Shown here: positions 44,143-51,529 of the stretch, piece by piece
How the letters are laid out: every line of letters begins with the position of its first letter
How positions within the stretch are numbered: the stretch's first letter is position 1
Assembly: GCA_002363865.1 (NCBI GenBank)
Contig: DEWY01000013.1
Coordinates: forward strand, 448,428-512,427
Length of the DNA stretch: 64,000 bases
Source of the DNA: Caulobacteraceae bacterium UBA3198
Lineage (GTDB): Bacteria > Pseudomonadota > Alphaproteobacteria > Caulobacterales > Caulobacteraceae
Direction: 5' to 3'
Notes under the pieces: model-generated
Seen by the model: only the letters and a program-made list of their open reading frames with translations
What the model was told of the DNA's origin: nothing
Database searches by the model: none
Translations under genes and position numbers: made by a program

Positions 44143-44993
44143 GCCGGCTTGAGCGCCGCGGCGTCGAACTCCGCCTTCCAGGCCGCCACAGTCGGAGAGG
44201 TGGTCTTCTGATCCCAGGGATGGAAGCCCGGCAGATACCAGGCGAAATACGTCTTCCAGCCCCGCCGGAAGAGGCCAGGCTTCACCCAGACGAACTGCTT
44301 GACCGCCTTGAGGGCCGCCTCAGGCGTATAGCCGTCAGCTTCCAGCAGGCGGGCGGCGTAGCGGGTGATGTTGCGGGTGAACATCACGGTGATCAGCGCC
44401 ATGGCGATGCAGCGGCGGCGGTAGCGCAGGAAGGGCGACCAGTCCTTGGTGGCCTCCATGAAGACATCGAAGGCGACCGCCTTGTGCTCGGTCTCCTCCA
44501 GCGCATGCCAACGCCACAGCCGCTCGATCGCCGGGTCGGTCTTCTGGAACAGCTCGTCCTGATGGCGGATATGCACCTCGGCCATCATGGCGGTGAAGTG
44601 CTCCAGCGCGATGGTGGAGATGAGCATGGCCATAGGTCCGCGCCCGCGGCTGAAGGCCACCCGCTCACGCACCTGGGCCTCGATCTCGGCCACGGGATAG
44701 CGGTCCCGGTCGATCAGCTGGTTGAGACCGTGGTGCTCACGCGAGTGGATCGCCTCCTGAGCGATGAAGCCGCGGACATCCTCGGCCAGCTTGCCTGAGA
44801 CCCGGTCGCGATAGTGGCGCACCGCGTCCATGAACAGGCGCTCGCCATCGGGGAAGGTCAGCGACAGGGCGTTGAACACCGCGGTGGCCACCGGATCGCC
44901 GTCCAACCAATGGCCGGAATTGGTGAGGCTGGCGTCGAAATGGATGTCGCGGGGGCTCACCTCGACATCGGCGGGCGTGGTCTTGCGCGTCAT
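44139..44993 (-). CDS. Predicted metal-dependent hydrolase (PF10118)
   Basis: 284 residues of the PF10118 family, an all-helical ferritin-like fold. Glu/His metal-ligand motifs are visible: QEAIHSREHHGLNQ (~95-108), IALEHFTAMMAE (~140) and ALEETEHKAVAFDVF (~175). The reaction is not known. ATG 44993 begins the family sequence (MTRKTTPADVEVSPRDIHF). It is divergent from a TetR gene with only 73 bp between, so it is probably that regulator's target. Homologues are often near lipid or fatty-acid genes. Confidence 0.88.
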   Translation of the reverse strand: MTRKTTPADVEVSPRDIHFDASLTNSGHWLDGDPVATAVFNALSLTFPDGERLFMDAVRHYRDRVSGKLAEDVRGFIAQEAIHSREHHGLNQLIDRDRYPVAEIEAQVRERVAFSRGRGPMAMLISTIALEHFTAMMAEVHIRHQDELFQKTDPAIERLWRWHALEETEHKAVAFDVFMEATKDWSPFLRYRRRCIAMALITVMFTRNITRYAARLLEADGYTPEAALKAVKQFVWVKPGLFRRGWKTYFAWYLPGFHPWDQKTTSPTVAAWKAEFDAAALKPA

Positions 44994-45066
44994 GGCGTGA
45001 TCCTGTGGAACAGGGGCGGCGGGCCCCGTGGCTTGTCCTGAACACAGATTAGAGTTACCAACAAAA

Positions 45067-45663
45067 ATGTCAATAGAGCCTGCCCGCCGTGTTCGCCGAT
45101 CGCCTGAAGCCGCCCGCGAGAACATCCTGCAGTCGGCCGAACGCCTGCTGCTGGAGCGGGGACCCCAGGGCTTGAAGCTGGTGGAGGTGGCCCAGGGCGC
45201 AGGCGTCTCCCACGCCACGGTGCTGCACCACTTCGGCTCCATCGACGGCGTTCAGACCGCGCTCGCCGAGGCGATGATCCGCCAGCTGGTCGCCCGCGTG
45301 CTGGAGGCGGAGCGGCCGGACGATCCGGAAGCCCAGCTGGAGGGGGTCGGGCAGGTGCTGTTCGACGCGTTTGAATCCGCCGGCGGCGCCCGTCTGGCCG
45401 CCTGGCTGGAACTGACAGGCGAAACCCGCCGCCTGACCCTGGTGCGCGAAGCCGTCGCCGAAGTGATCTCCGGACCCATGGCCCAGAAAGGCGTCGATCC
45501 GGAGCGGGCGACCAATCTGATCCTGGTGGCCGTCTCGCTCGCCATGGGAGTCGGCCTGATTGGCCGCTCGCTCGCCGAACTGGTGGGCCGCCCGCCCGAA
45601 ACCACCCGGGAGGCGGCGCTGGCATTTCTGAAAGCGGGCCTGGCCGCGGCGCTCGCAAGATAG
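45067..45663 (+). CDS. TetR-family transcriptional regulator
   Basis: 198 residues with an N-terminal TetR helix-turn-helix (RENILQSAERLLLERGPQGL, then VAQGAGVSHATVLHHFGS, ~15-62) and a helical ligand-binding domain. ATG 45067 is taken; upstream in-frame GTG 45028 would add 13 residues. Divergent from the PF10118 hydrolase over a 73-bp gap, an arrangement in which TetR regulators usually repress both genes. I could not define an operator palindrome. The effector is unknown. Confidence 0.9.
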   Translation: MSIEPARRVRRSPEAARENILQSAERLLLERGPQGLKLVEVAQGAGVSHATVLHHFGSIDGVQTALAEAMIRQLVARVLEAERPDDPEAQLEGVGQVLFDAFESAGGARLAAWLELTGETRRLTLVREAVAEVISGPMAQKGVDPERATNLILVAVSLAMGVGLIGRSLAELVGRPPETTREAALAFLKAGLAAALAR

Positions 45664-45888
45664 ATGAGGTGGCGACGGCAATTCGCGCGGCTGGCTAGGG
45701 CAGGTTCGTCCGCAATGAACCACGGATTTTTGACTGGAAGTGGTGCTCGGCTGATTTGAAGTCCCAGGTGGCGCTTGAGCCATTGACGGGAGATCGCGCC
45801 GCAGTTGGCGATGTAGCACGGCGCCCATCAGACGAAGATCGCGGCTGGCGGACGCCAATCGGAAAGCCAGGTGGCTTGCTTTCTCTCG

Positions 45889-45902
45889 ATATTAGCTAAT
45901 AT
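45889..45902. promoter_or_regulatory. Perfect 14-bp palindrome upstream of the Phd-PemK operon
   Basis: ATATTAGCTAATAT lies 33 bp before the antitoxin start, in the promoter zone. Antitoxins of the Phd/YefM type bind such short A+T palindromes for autorepression. The palindrome is seen; binding is inferred. Confidence 0.65.
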
Positions 45903-45934
45903 AGGTAAGTTTGCGTCTGCCGCAGGAGGCCTCC

Positions 45935-46198
45935 ATGAGCGACATTTCCGTAAGCGCCACCGAGTTTCAAACGCGGGCCGGGCTCTACATCGAGAAGTCG
46001 GCCAAGGCGCCTGTATTCATCACTAAGCACCATCGACCAGCGCGGGTGCTTATCGATATCGAGGAGTATGAGCGCTTGAAGGCGCGCGACACTCGCCGCG
46101 CCTACGCCGTTGAAGACCTCCCCGATGAATGGGTGGAAGCCCTGAAGTCGGCGGACTATGGCAAGGCCGATCCCGAACTCGAAGCCTTAATGAAATAG
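45935..46198 (+). CDS. Phd/YefM-family antitoxin
   Basis: 87 residues. Start ATG 45935 has GCAGGAGG at 5 bp. The N-terminal Phd/YefM DNA-binding fold is clear: SVSATEFQTRAGLYIEKSAK, then VFITKHHRPARVLIDIEEYERL (~25-50). The acidic C-terminal tail that would wrap the toxin is VEDLPDEWVEALKSADYGK. Followed after 7 bp by a PemK-like toxin. A perfect palindrome upstream suggests autoregulation. Confidence 0.88.
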   Translation: MSDISVSATEFQTRAGLYIEKSAKAPVFITKHHRPARVLIDIEEYERLKARDTRRAYAVEDLPDEWVEALKSADYGKADPELEALMK

Positions 46199-46205
46199 GT
46201 CGTTC

Positions 46206-46637
46206 GTGAAGAAGCCGGAGCCGGAAGTCGGTCTCGTCATTCGCTACGACTTCCTCTGGTCGCACGAGCGCGAAAATGGGTTCGACAACGGGGTCAAGGA
46301 TCGCCCTTGCGTGGTCGTGACCGCCATTGTCCGCAAGGCCGATGGCGCAACGGAGGTTCTACTCGCGCCGATCACCCATTCGCCGCCCGAGGACGGGGCC
46401 GCGGCCATTGAGGTTCCTACCAAGGTCGGCAAGCACCTCGGGCTGGACGAAGAGCGGAGCTACATCATCGCTGACGAGACCAATAGCGTCGCATGGGACG
46501 ACGCTGGAATCGTGCCTGCAGAGCCAGGAAAGCGATGGGCGTATGGTCGCGTCCCTAAAGCCCTCTCTGATCAACTTCGCGCGTCCATGATCGACCTCAT
46601 CAGCAAGAAGAGGCTGAAGACCGGCCGGCGAAGCTGA
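46206..46637 (+). CDS. PemK/MazF-like toxin
   Basis: 143 residues resembling PemK-type growth inhibitors, which are mRNA interferases with an SH3-like barrel: VGLVIRYDFLWSHERENG, DRPCVVVTAIV, EVLLAPITHSPPEDG and the YGRVPKALSDQLRASM end. GTG 46206 is the likely start, directly behind the antitoxin stop. Antitoxins paired with MazF/PemK are usually AbrB or RHH types, so the Phd-type partner is a mixed pairing. A large hairpin 138 bp downstream may terminate the operon. Confidence 0.8.
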   Translation: MKKPEPEVGLVIRYDFLWSHERENGFDNGVKDRPCVVVTAIVRKADGATEVLLAPITHSPPEDGAAAIEVPTKVGKHLGLDEERSYIIADETNSVAWDDAGIVPAEPGKRWAYGRVPKALSDQLRASMIDLISKKRLKTGRRS

Positions 46638-46774
46638 TGACTACGGCGTATTTCGAGGCCGTCCCCAGTGCTCTTCGCGGCCGAGACCATGACCGGCGGC
46701 CTGTGGCGCCGACTATGTAATTTCGGCGTGGCCAAGGCTCTCTCACCCAGGTCCGCGATGAAGGCGTGATAGCC

Positions 46775-46812
46775 GCCAGATCAGGCGCCGATCATCTGGC
46801 GCCTGATCTGGC
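46775..46812. terminator. Perfect 15-bp hairpin between convergent pemK-like and phoH genes
   Basis: GCCAGATCAGGCGCC, an 8-base loop GATCATCT, GGCGCCTGATCTGGC. It lies 10 bp beyond the phoH stop and downstream of the toxin, so it can serve both strands. No long T tract on either side. Confidence 0.7.
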
Positions 46813-46821
46813 TCGCCTCGA

Positions 46822-47583
46822 TCAGAGAACGCCCAGCATCTCGGCCACCAGGGGGTGGCGGACGATGTCGCGGTCTTTCAGGCGGACCACGGCGATGTTG
46901 GGGACGGTGTCCAGCTTCTCGGCCACCGGGCCGAGGCCTGAGAGCTCCGGCAGCAGATCCGACTGAGCCGGGTCGCCAGTGACCACCATGGTGGAGTGCC
47001 AGCCCAGCCGGGTGAGCAACATCTTCAGCTGCACATAGGTGCAGTTCTGCGCCTCATCGATGACCACGAAGGCGTTGTTCAAGGTGCGGCCGCGCATGAA
47101 GCCCACCGGCGCGATCTCGATGGCGCCCTCGGCCATCAGGGCTCGCACCCGCTTCATGGACAGGCGGTCGGACAGGGCGTCGTAGAGGGGCCGCAGATAG
47201 GGGGCGAGCTTGTCCTCCATCTCGCCGGGCAAGAAGCCGATGGACTCGCCGGCTTCCACAGCGGGCCGCGACAGGACGATGCGCCCCACCCGGCCGGCCT
47301 CCAGGGCCTCGACGGCCTTGGCGATCGCCAGATAGGTCTTGCCCGTGCCCGCCGGCCCCAGGGCCAGCACCAGGTTCTTGGCGTCGATGGCGGCGATCAG
47401 TTCTTCCTGGCCCGGCGACTTGGCCTTGATCGTCTTCAGATAGCCCTGGTCACGGCCGTCTTCGCCTGGCCCCAGCGGCGACCAGCCGCGTTCGATGGGC
47501 AGCCGGCGGATTTTCGAATCGTCAAACTGCTCGGCGTCGAAGGCGCCTTCGCGCAGTTGTCGCTTCAGGGCACGCTTGGTCAT
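46822..47583 (-). CDS. PhoH-family ATPase
   Basis: 253-residue cytoplasmic P-loop protein: Walker A in LALGPAGTGKTYLAIAKA (~75-92), IVLSRPAVEAGESIGFLPG, Walker B in AFVVIDEAQNCTY and sensor VVTGDPAQSDLL. Family members are linked to RNA metabolism and phosphate stress. The short form lacks the PIN or KH domain of PhoH2/PhoL relatives. ATG 47583 with GGAGG 6 bp upstream starts the family sequence (MTKRALKRQLR). An in-frame extension up to 47841 is open but crosses a terminator-like hairpin. Confidence 0.92.
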   Translation of the reverse strand: MTKRALKRQLREGAFDAEQFDDSKIRRLPIERGWSPLGPGEDGRDQGYLKTIKAKSPGQEELIAAIDAKNLVLALGPAGTGKTYLAIAKAVEALEAGRVGRIVLSRPAVEAGESIGFLPGEMEDKLAPYLRPLYDALSDRLSMKRVRALMAEGAIEIAPVGFMRGRTLNNAFVVIDEAQNCTYVQLKMLLTRLGWHSTMVVTGDPAQSDLLPELSGLGPVAEKLDTVPNIAVVRLKDRDIVRHPLVAEMLGVL

Positions 47584-47907
47584 CAAAGCCTCCATGGGGG
47601 CATGAAAAAGGGGCGAGTCCGAAACGGACCGCCCCTGGGGGAGGACGACAGAGAAGGAAGAGGGGGCCAGGGCCGGCCCAGGGGGCGACCCATCCCCGAC
47701 GAACGCCGGGTCATCGGTGGCGAGGGAGCCCCGCCGGGATCGAAAACGCAGCGCCATGCACTCCGTCCAACTCGAACCTGCAGACCGGAAGCCGGTCCGG
47801 CGCGGATCGTCGGGGTATGATCCCTTCGAATCGCATCGCAACTATGATGCTAGCGTGGTTAACCGAGCCTGAAGTGCGACGTTTTAGACAAGATATGGGG
47901 TGTGCGG
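47584..47907. other. 324-bp divergent intergenic region between phoH and the gamma carbonic anhydrase gene
   Basis: Must contain both promoters. On the minus strand a possible Caulobacter-type minus-10 (GCTAGCATC) lies at about 47848-47856. The rest of the minus strand leads to the hairpin at 47609-47636. The phoH frame stays open through much of it (to 47841), with an ATG at 47757 behind GGAG, so a longer PhoH or a leader peptide fused to it cannot be excluded. Confidence 0.4.
47604..47636 (-). terminator. Intrinsic-terminator-like hairpin in the phoH leader
   Basis: On the minus strand AGGGGCG-GTCCG, loop TTT, CGGAC-T-CGCCCCT (12 pairs, one bulge) is followed at once by TTTTT, then ends 20 bp before ATG 47583. 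No gene upstream on the minus strand needs a terminator, since the next gene is divergent. It therefore looks like a leader attenuator or the 3' end of a small RNA. Confidence 0.65.
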
Positions 47908-48438
47908 ATGAGTGTCTTTAATTTGGGCGACGTGGCTCCGCAGCTGCCGCCAGAAGGTGAATACTGGATTGCGCCCACTGCCGCAGTGATGGGCAATGTC
48001 ATCCTCAAGCAAAACGCCTCGGTCTGGTTCGGCGCGACCCTGCGCGGCGACAATGATCCCATCATCATCGGCGAGAATTCGAATATTCAGGACGGCTCTG
48101 TGCTTCACACCGACGCCGGCTCGCCCCTGACCATTGGGCGTGACGTCACGGTCGGCCACATGGTCATGCTGCATGGCTGCACTATCGGCGACAACAGCCT
48201 GGTGGGGATCGGCTCGATCATCCTCAATGGGGCCAAGATCGGGAAGAACTGCCTGATCGGCGCCAACTGCCTGATCACCGAAGGCAAGGAAATCCCCGAC
48301 AACAGCCTGGTGATGGGCGCGCCGGGCAAGGTGGTCCGCGAGGTCTCAGAGGGGCAGGCGCGGGTCCTGACCGCCTCGGCCCACCACTATGTGGAGAACT
48401 GGAAGCGCTATCACCGCGAGCTCGTCCAGACCGCCTGA
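47908..48438 (+). CDS. Gamma-carbonic anhydrase family protein (YrdA/PaaY type)
   Basis: 176-residue left-handed beta-helix trimer protein. The three zinc-ligand histidines are present: GSVLHTDAG, and VGHMVMLHGC with two His. Typical phrases are ASVWFGATLRGDNDPIIIG and NSLVGIGSIILNGA. ATG 47908 is used; GTG 47902 is also in frame. Many YrdA-like members have weak or no CO2 hydration activity; some are thioesterases (PaaY). Interestingly the next, convergent gene is an acyl-CoA thioesterase. A palindromic repeat block follows the stop. Confidence 0.9.
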   Translation: MSVFNLGDVAPQLPPEGEYWIAPTAAVMGNVILKQNASVWFGATLRGDNDPIIIGENSNIQDGSVLHTDAGSPLTIGRDVTVGHMVMLHGCTIGDNSLVGIGSIILNGAKIGKNCLIGANCLITEGKEIPDNSLVMGAPGKVVREVSEGQARVLTASAHHYVENWKRYHRELVQTA

Positions 48439-48448
48439 GGTGCGGGGC

Positions 48449-48501
48449 TAGAGCCCATTCCGATCTGATTGCTTCAATCAGGTCGGATAAAAAGGGCTCT
48501 A
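48449..48501. repeat. Palindromic intergenic repeat, copy 1
   Basis: TAGAGCCC pairs with GGGCTCTA, with an inner CCGATCTGATTG / CAATCAGGTCGG stem (one mismatch). It resembles the CCGAT-rich palindromic repeats scattered through alphaproteobacterial genomes. Confidence 0.6.
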
Positions 48502-48511
48502 AATCATAAGG

Positions 48512-48564
48512 TTAGAGCATTTTTGATCCGATAACCGCGTCACACTTATCGGAAAATGCTCTAA
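48512..48564. repeat. Palindromic intergenic repeat, copy 2, likely bidirectional terminator
   Basis: TTAGAGCATTTT pairs with AAAATGCTCTAA, with an inner CCGATAA / TTATCGG stem. It overlaps the stop codon of the thioesterase gene and lies after the carbonic-anhydrase gene, so both converge on it. The T and A runs suit termination in both directions. Confidence 0.65.
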
Positions 48565-49364
48565 AAAACCCGCAGGATCATCGACTGGCTGGCGGTGGCC
48601 ATCAGCTCCCCGTCCTGGGCGAACAGGGCCATGCTTCCATGGCCGAAGCCTCCGTGGACGCCGTCGATGCGGATATCGCAGAGCACCCAGTCGGTGGGCA
48701 CGATCCGGCGATAGCGGATGGTGTTGTCCAGGCTGTTGCCGCCGGCGTTCAATTGCAGGGCGTTGCCCAGCGCGCCCGGCACGAAGTCCGCCACGATGGC
48801 CAGGAAGGTGGAGTCGATGGGCAGGCCTTCCCGCGATCGGATCCACAACAGCAGGCGCCCATCGCTGGCCGGCGCTCCAGCGCGCGCGCCGCCATAGCGC
48901 CCCTGAGCCACCCGCACCTCGATCCGACTGTGCAGGTCATCGCCGCCGCCGCGCCAGTGGTCGGCCTCCACGCAGGCCTCCGGCGGCGGGGCTTCAGGCG
49001 CCTGGACCCACTGGGTGGAATGTTCGCTTTCGCGCGCGCCCAGGGCGGCATTGACCGTGAAGATCTCCTTGTCGCCCACATGGCCGATCACCCGGGCCTG
49101 GCTGTTGTACTTGCCTGAGGCCGGCACCCAGACGTCCAGATCGACGATGCTGGGCGGCCTTGCATAGGAGAGGTATTGGGCCGTGGCCCAGATGGCCGGC
49201 CGGCCGCAGGTGCGCTCCAGCGCCGCAATGGCCGCGGCCATGCCGACCCCGCCGAACATGAAGAGGTTGTCCGGCGGACCGACGCAGACCGCAGGGCTTA
49301 GCGGCAGCAGCCAGCGGTGCGGATTGTGGGTGGCTTGCAGATTGAAGAACAGGGGCTGGCTCAT
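48561..49364 (-). CDS. Acyl-CoA thioesterase (double hot-dog)
   Basis: 267 residues with the tandem hot-dog pattern of TesB-like thioesterases: FMFGGVGMAAAIAALERTCGRPAI region at the N-terminus (~34-57), YLSYARPPSIVDLDV, and in the C-terminal half LDNTIRYRRIVPTDWVLCDIRIDG with HGGFGHGSMALFAQDG. It hydrolyses acyl-CoA to free acid and CoA; chain length is unknown. Monocistronic. Its TAG stop is part of a palindromic repeat. Confidence 0.87.
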   Translation of the reverse strand: MSQPLFFNLQATHNPHRWLLPLSPAVCVGPPDNLFMFGGVGMAAAIAALERTCGRPAIWATAQYLSYARPPSIVDLDVWVPASGKYNSQARVIGHVGDKEIFTVNAALGARESEHSTQWVQAPEAPPPEACVEADHWRGGGDDLHSRIEVRVAQGRYGGARAGAPASDGRLLLWIRSREGLPIDSTFLAIVADFVPGALGNALQLNAGGNSLDNTIRYRRIVPTDWVLCDIRIDGVHGGFGHGSMALFAQDGELMATASQSMILRVF

Positions 49365-49466
49365 CGGGTTCGCTCACGGCCGCAGGCTGGGGCGCGGAAC
49401 CTGTCCCAGGCCGCCGACAAGCTCAACCTGAACTTTGTCGCCGCACGCTTTTAGACGCCGCCAACC

Positions 49467-50729
49467 TCAAGCAGGCGGCGTCTTAGGCAGAACGCTGAGC
49501 AGGCGGTCGATGTCATTCATGTCGTTGAACACCGCCAGGGACACGCGGAACCGGTTCTGCGAGAGGCCGAGCCGGATATTGGCCCCGTTCAGCCGCTCAG
49601 CCAGCTTGCCCCGCGCGTCCTTCAGCGAAAACGCCACCAGGGGCGTGCGGCTGTCGGAGGGGGTCAGGGGGCCGTAGCCCCGGCCGCGCAGTTCGGTCTG
49701 CACCGCCTCGATCATGGGCTGGCGCCAGGTCTGGATGGTCTCCACCCCCACCTGATTGAGCCAGGCCAGGGACCAGTTCAGCTGCACCACCCCGGTCCAG
49801 GGCGCAGCCCCCATGGCGAACAGACCTGCGGCCCCATCGATCGCCTCGTAGTCGGCGACCGTGTCGCCCGGCGTATCGTGGGGATAGACGTGGGTCTGGA
49901 ACTTGGCGAGCTGATGGTAGCCCCACCAGGGCCGGCGCAGCTTCTCCTGCACCTCCTTGCGCACATAGAAGAAGGCCAGGCCGAAGTCGCCCATGAGCCA
50001 CTTGTAGGAGGCGCTGGCCGCGAAATCGACGCCGGCGGCCCGCAGGTCGATGGGGGTCGTGCCGGCCCCATGGATGATGTCGGCGAACACATAGGCGCCG
50101 TGGGCATGGGCTAGGTCGCAGACCGCCTTCAGGTCATGCTCGAAGCCATTGACCGTCGAGACATGGCTGATGGCCACCAGCTTCGTCTGGTCGTTGATTG
50201 CGGCGGCCATCTTGGCCATGTCGATCTTGCCGTCGGCCTCCATGGGCAGGGTGACCACGTCCATGCCCGCCCGGCCCATCTCCCCATAGGTGTAGAAGGA
50301 GCCGAAGAAGTGCAGGGCGTCGGTGACAATGCGCCCGCCCGCCTGCGGCAGGCCGAGCGCCAGCAGGGCCAGATTCTCGCCCATGGTGGTCGACTGGACG
50401 ATGCACAGCTCGTCGGGTTCTGCGCCCACCAGGGTTCCGAAGGCGGCGATCACCTGCGCCTCCTGGGCCCCCACCCGCAGGGGCCTTGCCGACCCGTCCA
50501 GGGCCTTTTCGCGCAGATAGGCCTCCACCGCGGCCTTGGCGCCCAGGGGCATGGGATGGGTGGCCCCGGCGTCCAGATAGGTCAGCGCCATGTCTGCGAA
50601 CTCGGCCTTGGCCGGCAGGACAGGCGCGGCGCCGCCGCCGGTCAGCTCCCCGCCAACGGCGTCTGCGGCGACCGCGGCGACCCCCGGGCCGGCGGCTGCG
50701 GCGGCGATCAGACTGCGGCGTGTCAACAT
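49467..50729 (-). CDS. Secreted aminotransferase class V-fold protein (isopenicillin N epimerase-like)
   Basis: 420 residues. The N-terminus MLTRRSLIAAAAAG is a twin-arginine signal, so a PLP enzyme folded in the cytoplasm is exported. The class V fold is clear: IVTDALHFFGSFY, AISHVSTVNGFEHDL, VFADIIHGAGTTPIDL and the PLP-lysine in SASYKWLMGDFGLAFF. Relatives include isopenicillin N epimerase and cysteine-desulfurase-like proteins; the reaction here is unknown. ATG 50729 follows AAGGAA. It lies directly downstream of an Lrp gene, behind a promoter shared in layout with the S10 operon. Confidence 0.85.
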   Translation of the reverse strand: MLTRRSLIAAAAAGPGVAAVAADAVGGELTGGGAAPVLPAKAEFADMALTYLDAGATHPMPLGAKAAVEAYLREKALDGSARPLRVGAQEAQVIAAFGTLVGAEPDELCIVQSTTMGENLALLALGLPQAGGRIVTDALHFFGSFYTYGEMGRAGMDVVTLPMEADGKIDMAKMAAAINDQTKLVAISHVSTVNGFEHDLKAVCDLAHAHGAYVFADIIHGAGTTPIDLRAAGVDFAASASYKWLMGDFGLAFFYVRKEVQEKLRRPWWGYHQLAKFQTHVYPHDTPGDTVADYEAIDGAAGLFAMGAAPWTGVVQLNWSLAWLNQVGVETIQTWRQPMIEAVQTELRGRGYGPLTPSDSRTPLVAFSLKDARGKLAERLNGANIRLGLSQNRFRVSLAVFNDMNDIDRLLSVLPKTPPA

Positions 50730-50790
50730 GGCGTTCCTTGGGGCTCGGCCCTGGTCCCTGAGCGGGGTCAGATTAGGTCGGGGCCTCGAC

Positions 50791-50842
50791 ATTATCTTGT
50801 CCAACTGGCGGCCTGCCTCGGCGCCAGACGGATAAACTATTC
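50791..50842 (-). promoter_or_regulatory. Promoter of the class V enzyme gene with Lrp-like site
   Basis: On the minus strand GAATAGTTTATCC (50830-50842) is followed by 33 nt and then GATAAT (50791-50796) inside GGACAAGATAAT. There is no good minus-35 box, as for an activated promoter. The same layout and spacing occur at 56571-56622. Confidence 0.55.
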
Positions 50843-50852
50843 GCCGCAGTGA

Positions 50853-51335
50853 TCAGCGAACAGCCCGCACCCGGATAGGAACCGCCGTCGTGTTCTTGGA
50901 ATCGGCGAGGGTGACGATGGAGCGGACATCCACCACGCCCGGCAGCTTCAGGATCGTGGAAAAGACGAAGTCCTGGTACCAGTTCACGTCCGGCGCCAGG
51001 ATCTTCAGCATGGCGTCCATCTCGCCGAACACCGTGTAGCATTCCAGGATCTCGGGCGTGTTCTCGATGGCGCGATGAAACCGGGCGCGGTCCTCTTCGC
51101 TCAGGGTGGTCATCTTCACCTGGGCGAAGATCTGCATGGTGAAGCCCAGCTTGTGCCGGTCCACCAGGGCCACGGTCCCCTTGATAAAGCCATCCTCCCG
51201 CAGCCGCTGGATGCGCCGCCAGCAGGGCGATTGCGACAGGCCCACGCGCTCAGCCAGTTCGGCCGTCGACAGCGAGGCGTCCCTCTGGAGGATGTCCAGG
51301 ATCTTGACGTCGATAGCGTCGAGCTGGGCTGGCAT
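50853..51335 (-). CDS. Lrp/AsnC-family regulator, copy 1
   Basis: 160 residues: N-terminal AsnC helix-turn-helix (DILQRDASLSTAELAERVGL, then SQSPCWRRIQRL, ~12-45) and C-terminal RAM ligand domain (FTMQIFAQVKMTTLS; GEMDAMLKILAPDVNWYQDF). ATG 51335 is the family start; the frame is open to 51557. It is highly similar to the second copy at 56631-57113 and shares its autoregulatory-looking site GCAT-N5-ATGC 26 bp upstream. Expected to sense an amino acid and control the neighbouring genes. Confidence 0.93.
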   Translation of the reverse strand: MPAQLDAIDVKILDILQRDASLSTAELAERVGLSQSPCWRRIQRLREDGFIKGTVALVDRHKLGFTMQIFAQVKMTTLSEEDRARFHRAIENTPEILECYTVFGEMDAMLKILAPDVNWYQDFVFSTILKLPGVVDVRSIVTLADSKNTTAVPIRVRAVR

Positions 51336-51361
51336 ACTTATGCTCCACAGATCAGTCTGGC

Positions 51362-51374
51362 GCATAACGGATGC
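51362..51374. promoter_or_regulatory. Lrp-like palindrome before regulator copy 1
   Basis: GCATAACGGATGC, an inverted repeat GCAT-N5-ATGC, 26 bp before the start codon. It is matched at 57141-57153 at nearly the same distance before the second regulator. Probable autoregulatory site. Confidence 0.6.
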
Positions 51375-51529
51375 CGAACTTCGCCAAGTCAAGGCGACGG
51401 GGACCCTGCGGCCCCATGCCGTCGGGGTCGCCTGCCAGACGGGCGGCGGTGCGTCGCCCGGGGCATGTCGGCGCCCGGAACCGATCGTCGACTTCAGAAC
51501 TAAGCTGTGCGTGGGCCTGAGGCGGCAGG

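Noticed and set aside
44994..45066. TetR operator between the divergent pair
   Set aside because: The gap surely has regulatory sites, but no convincing inverted repeat could be defined by eye.
47584..47841. 86-residue N-terminal extension of PhoH
   Set aside because: The extra sequence is unlike the family and crosses a terminator-like hairpin; ATG 47583 has a good GGAGG site. Kept only as an alternative.
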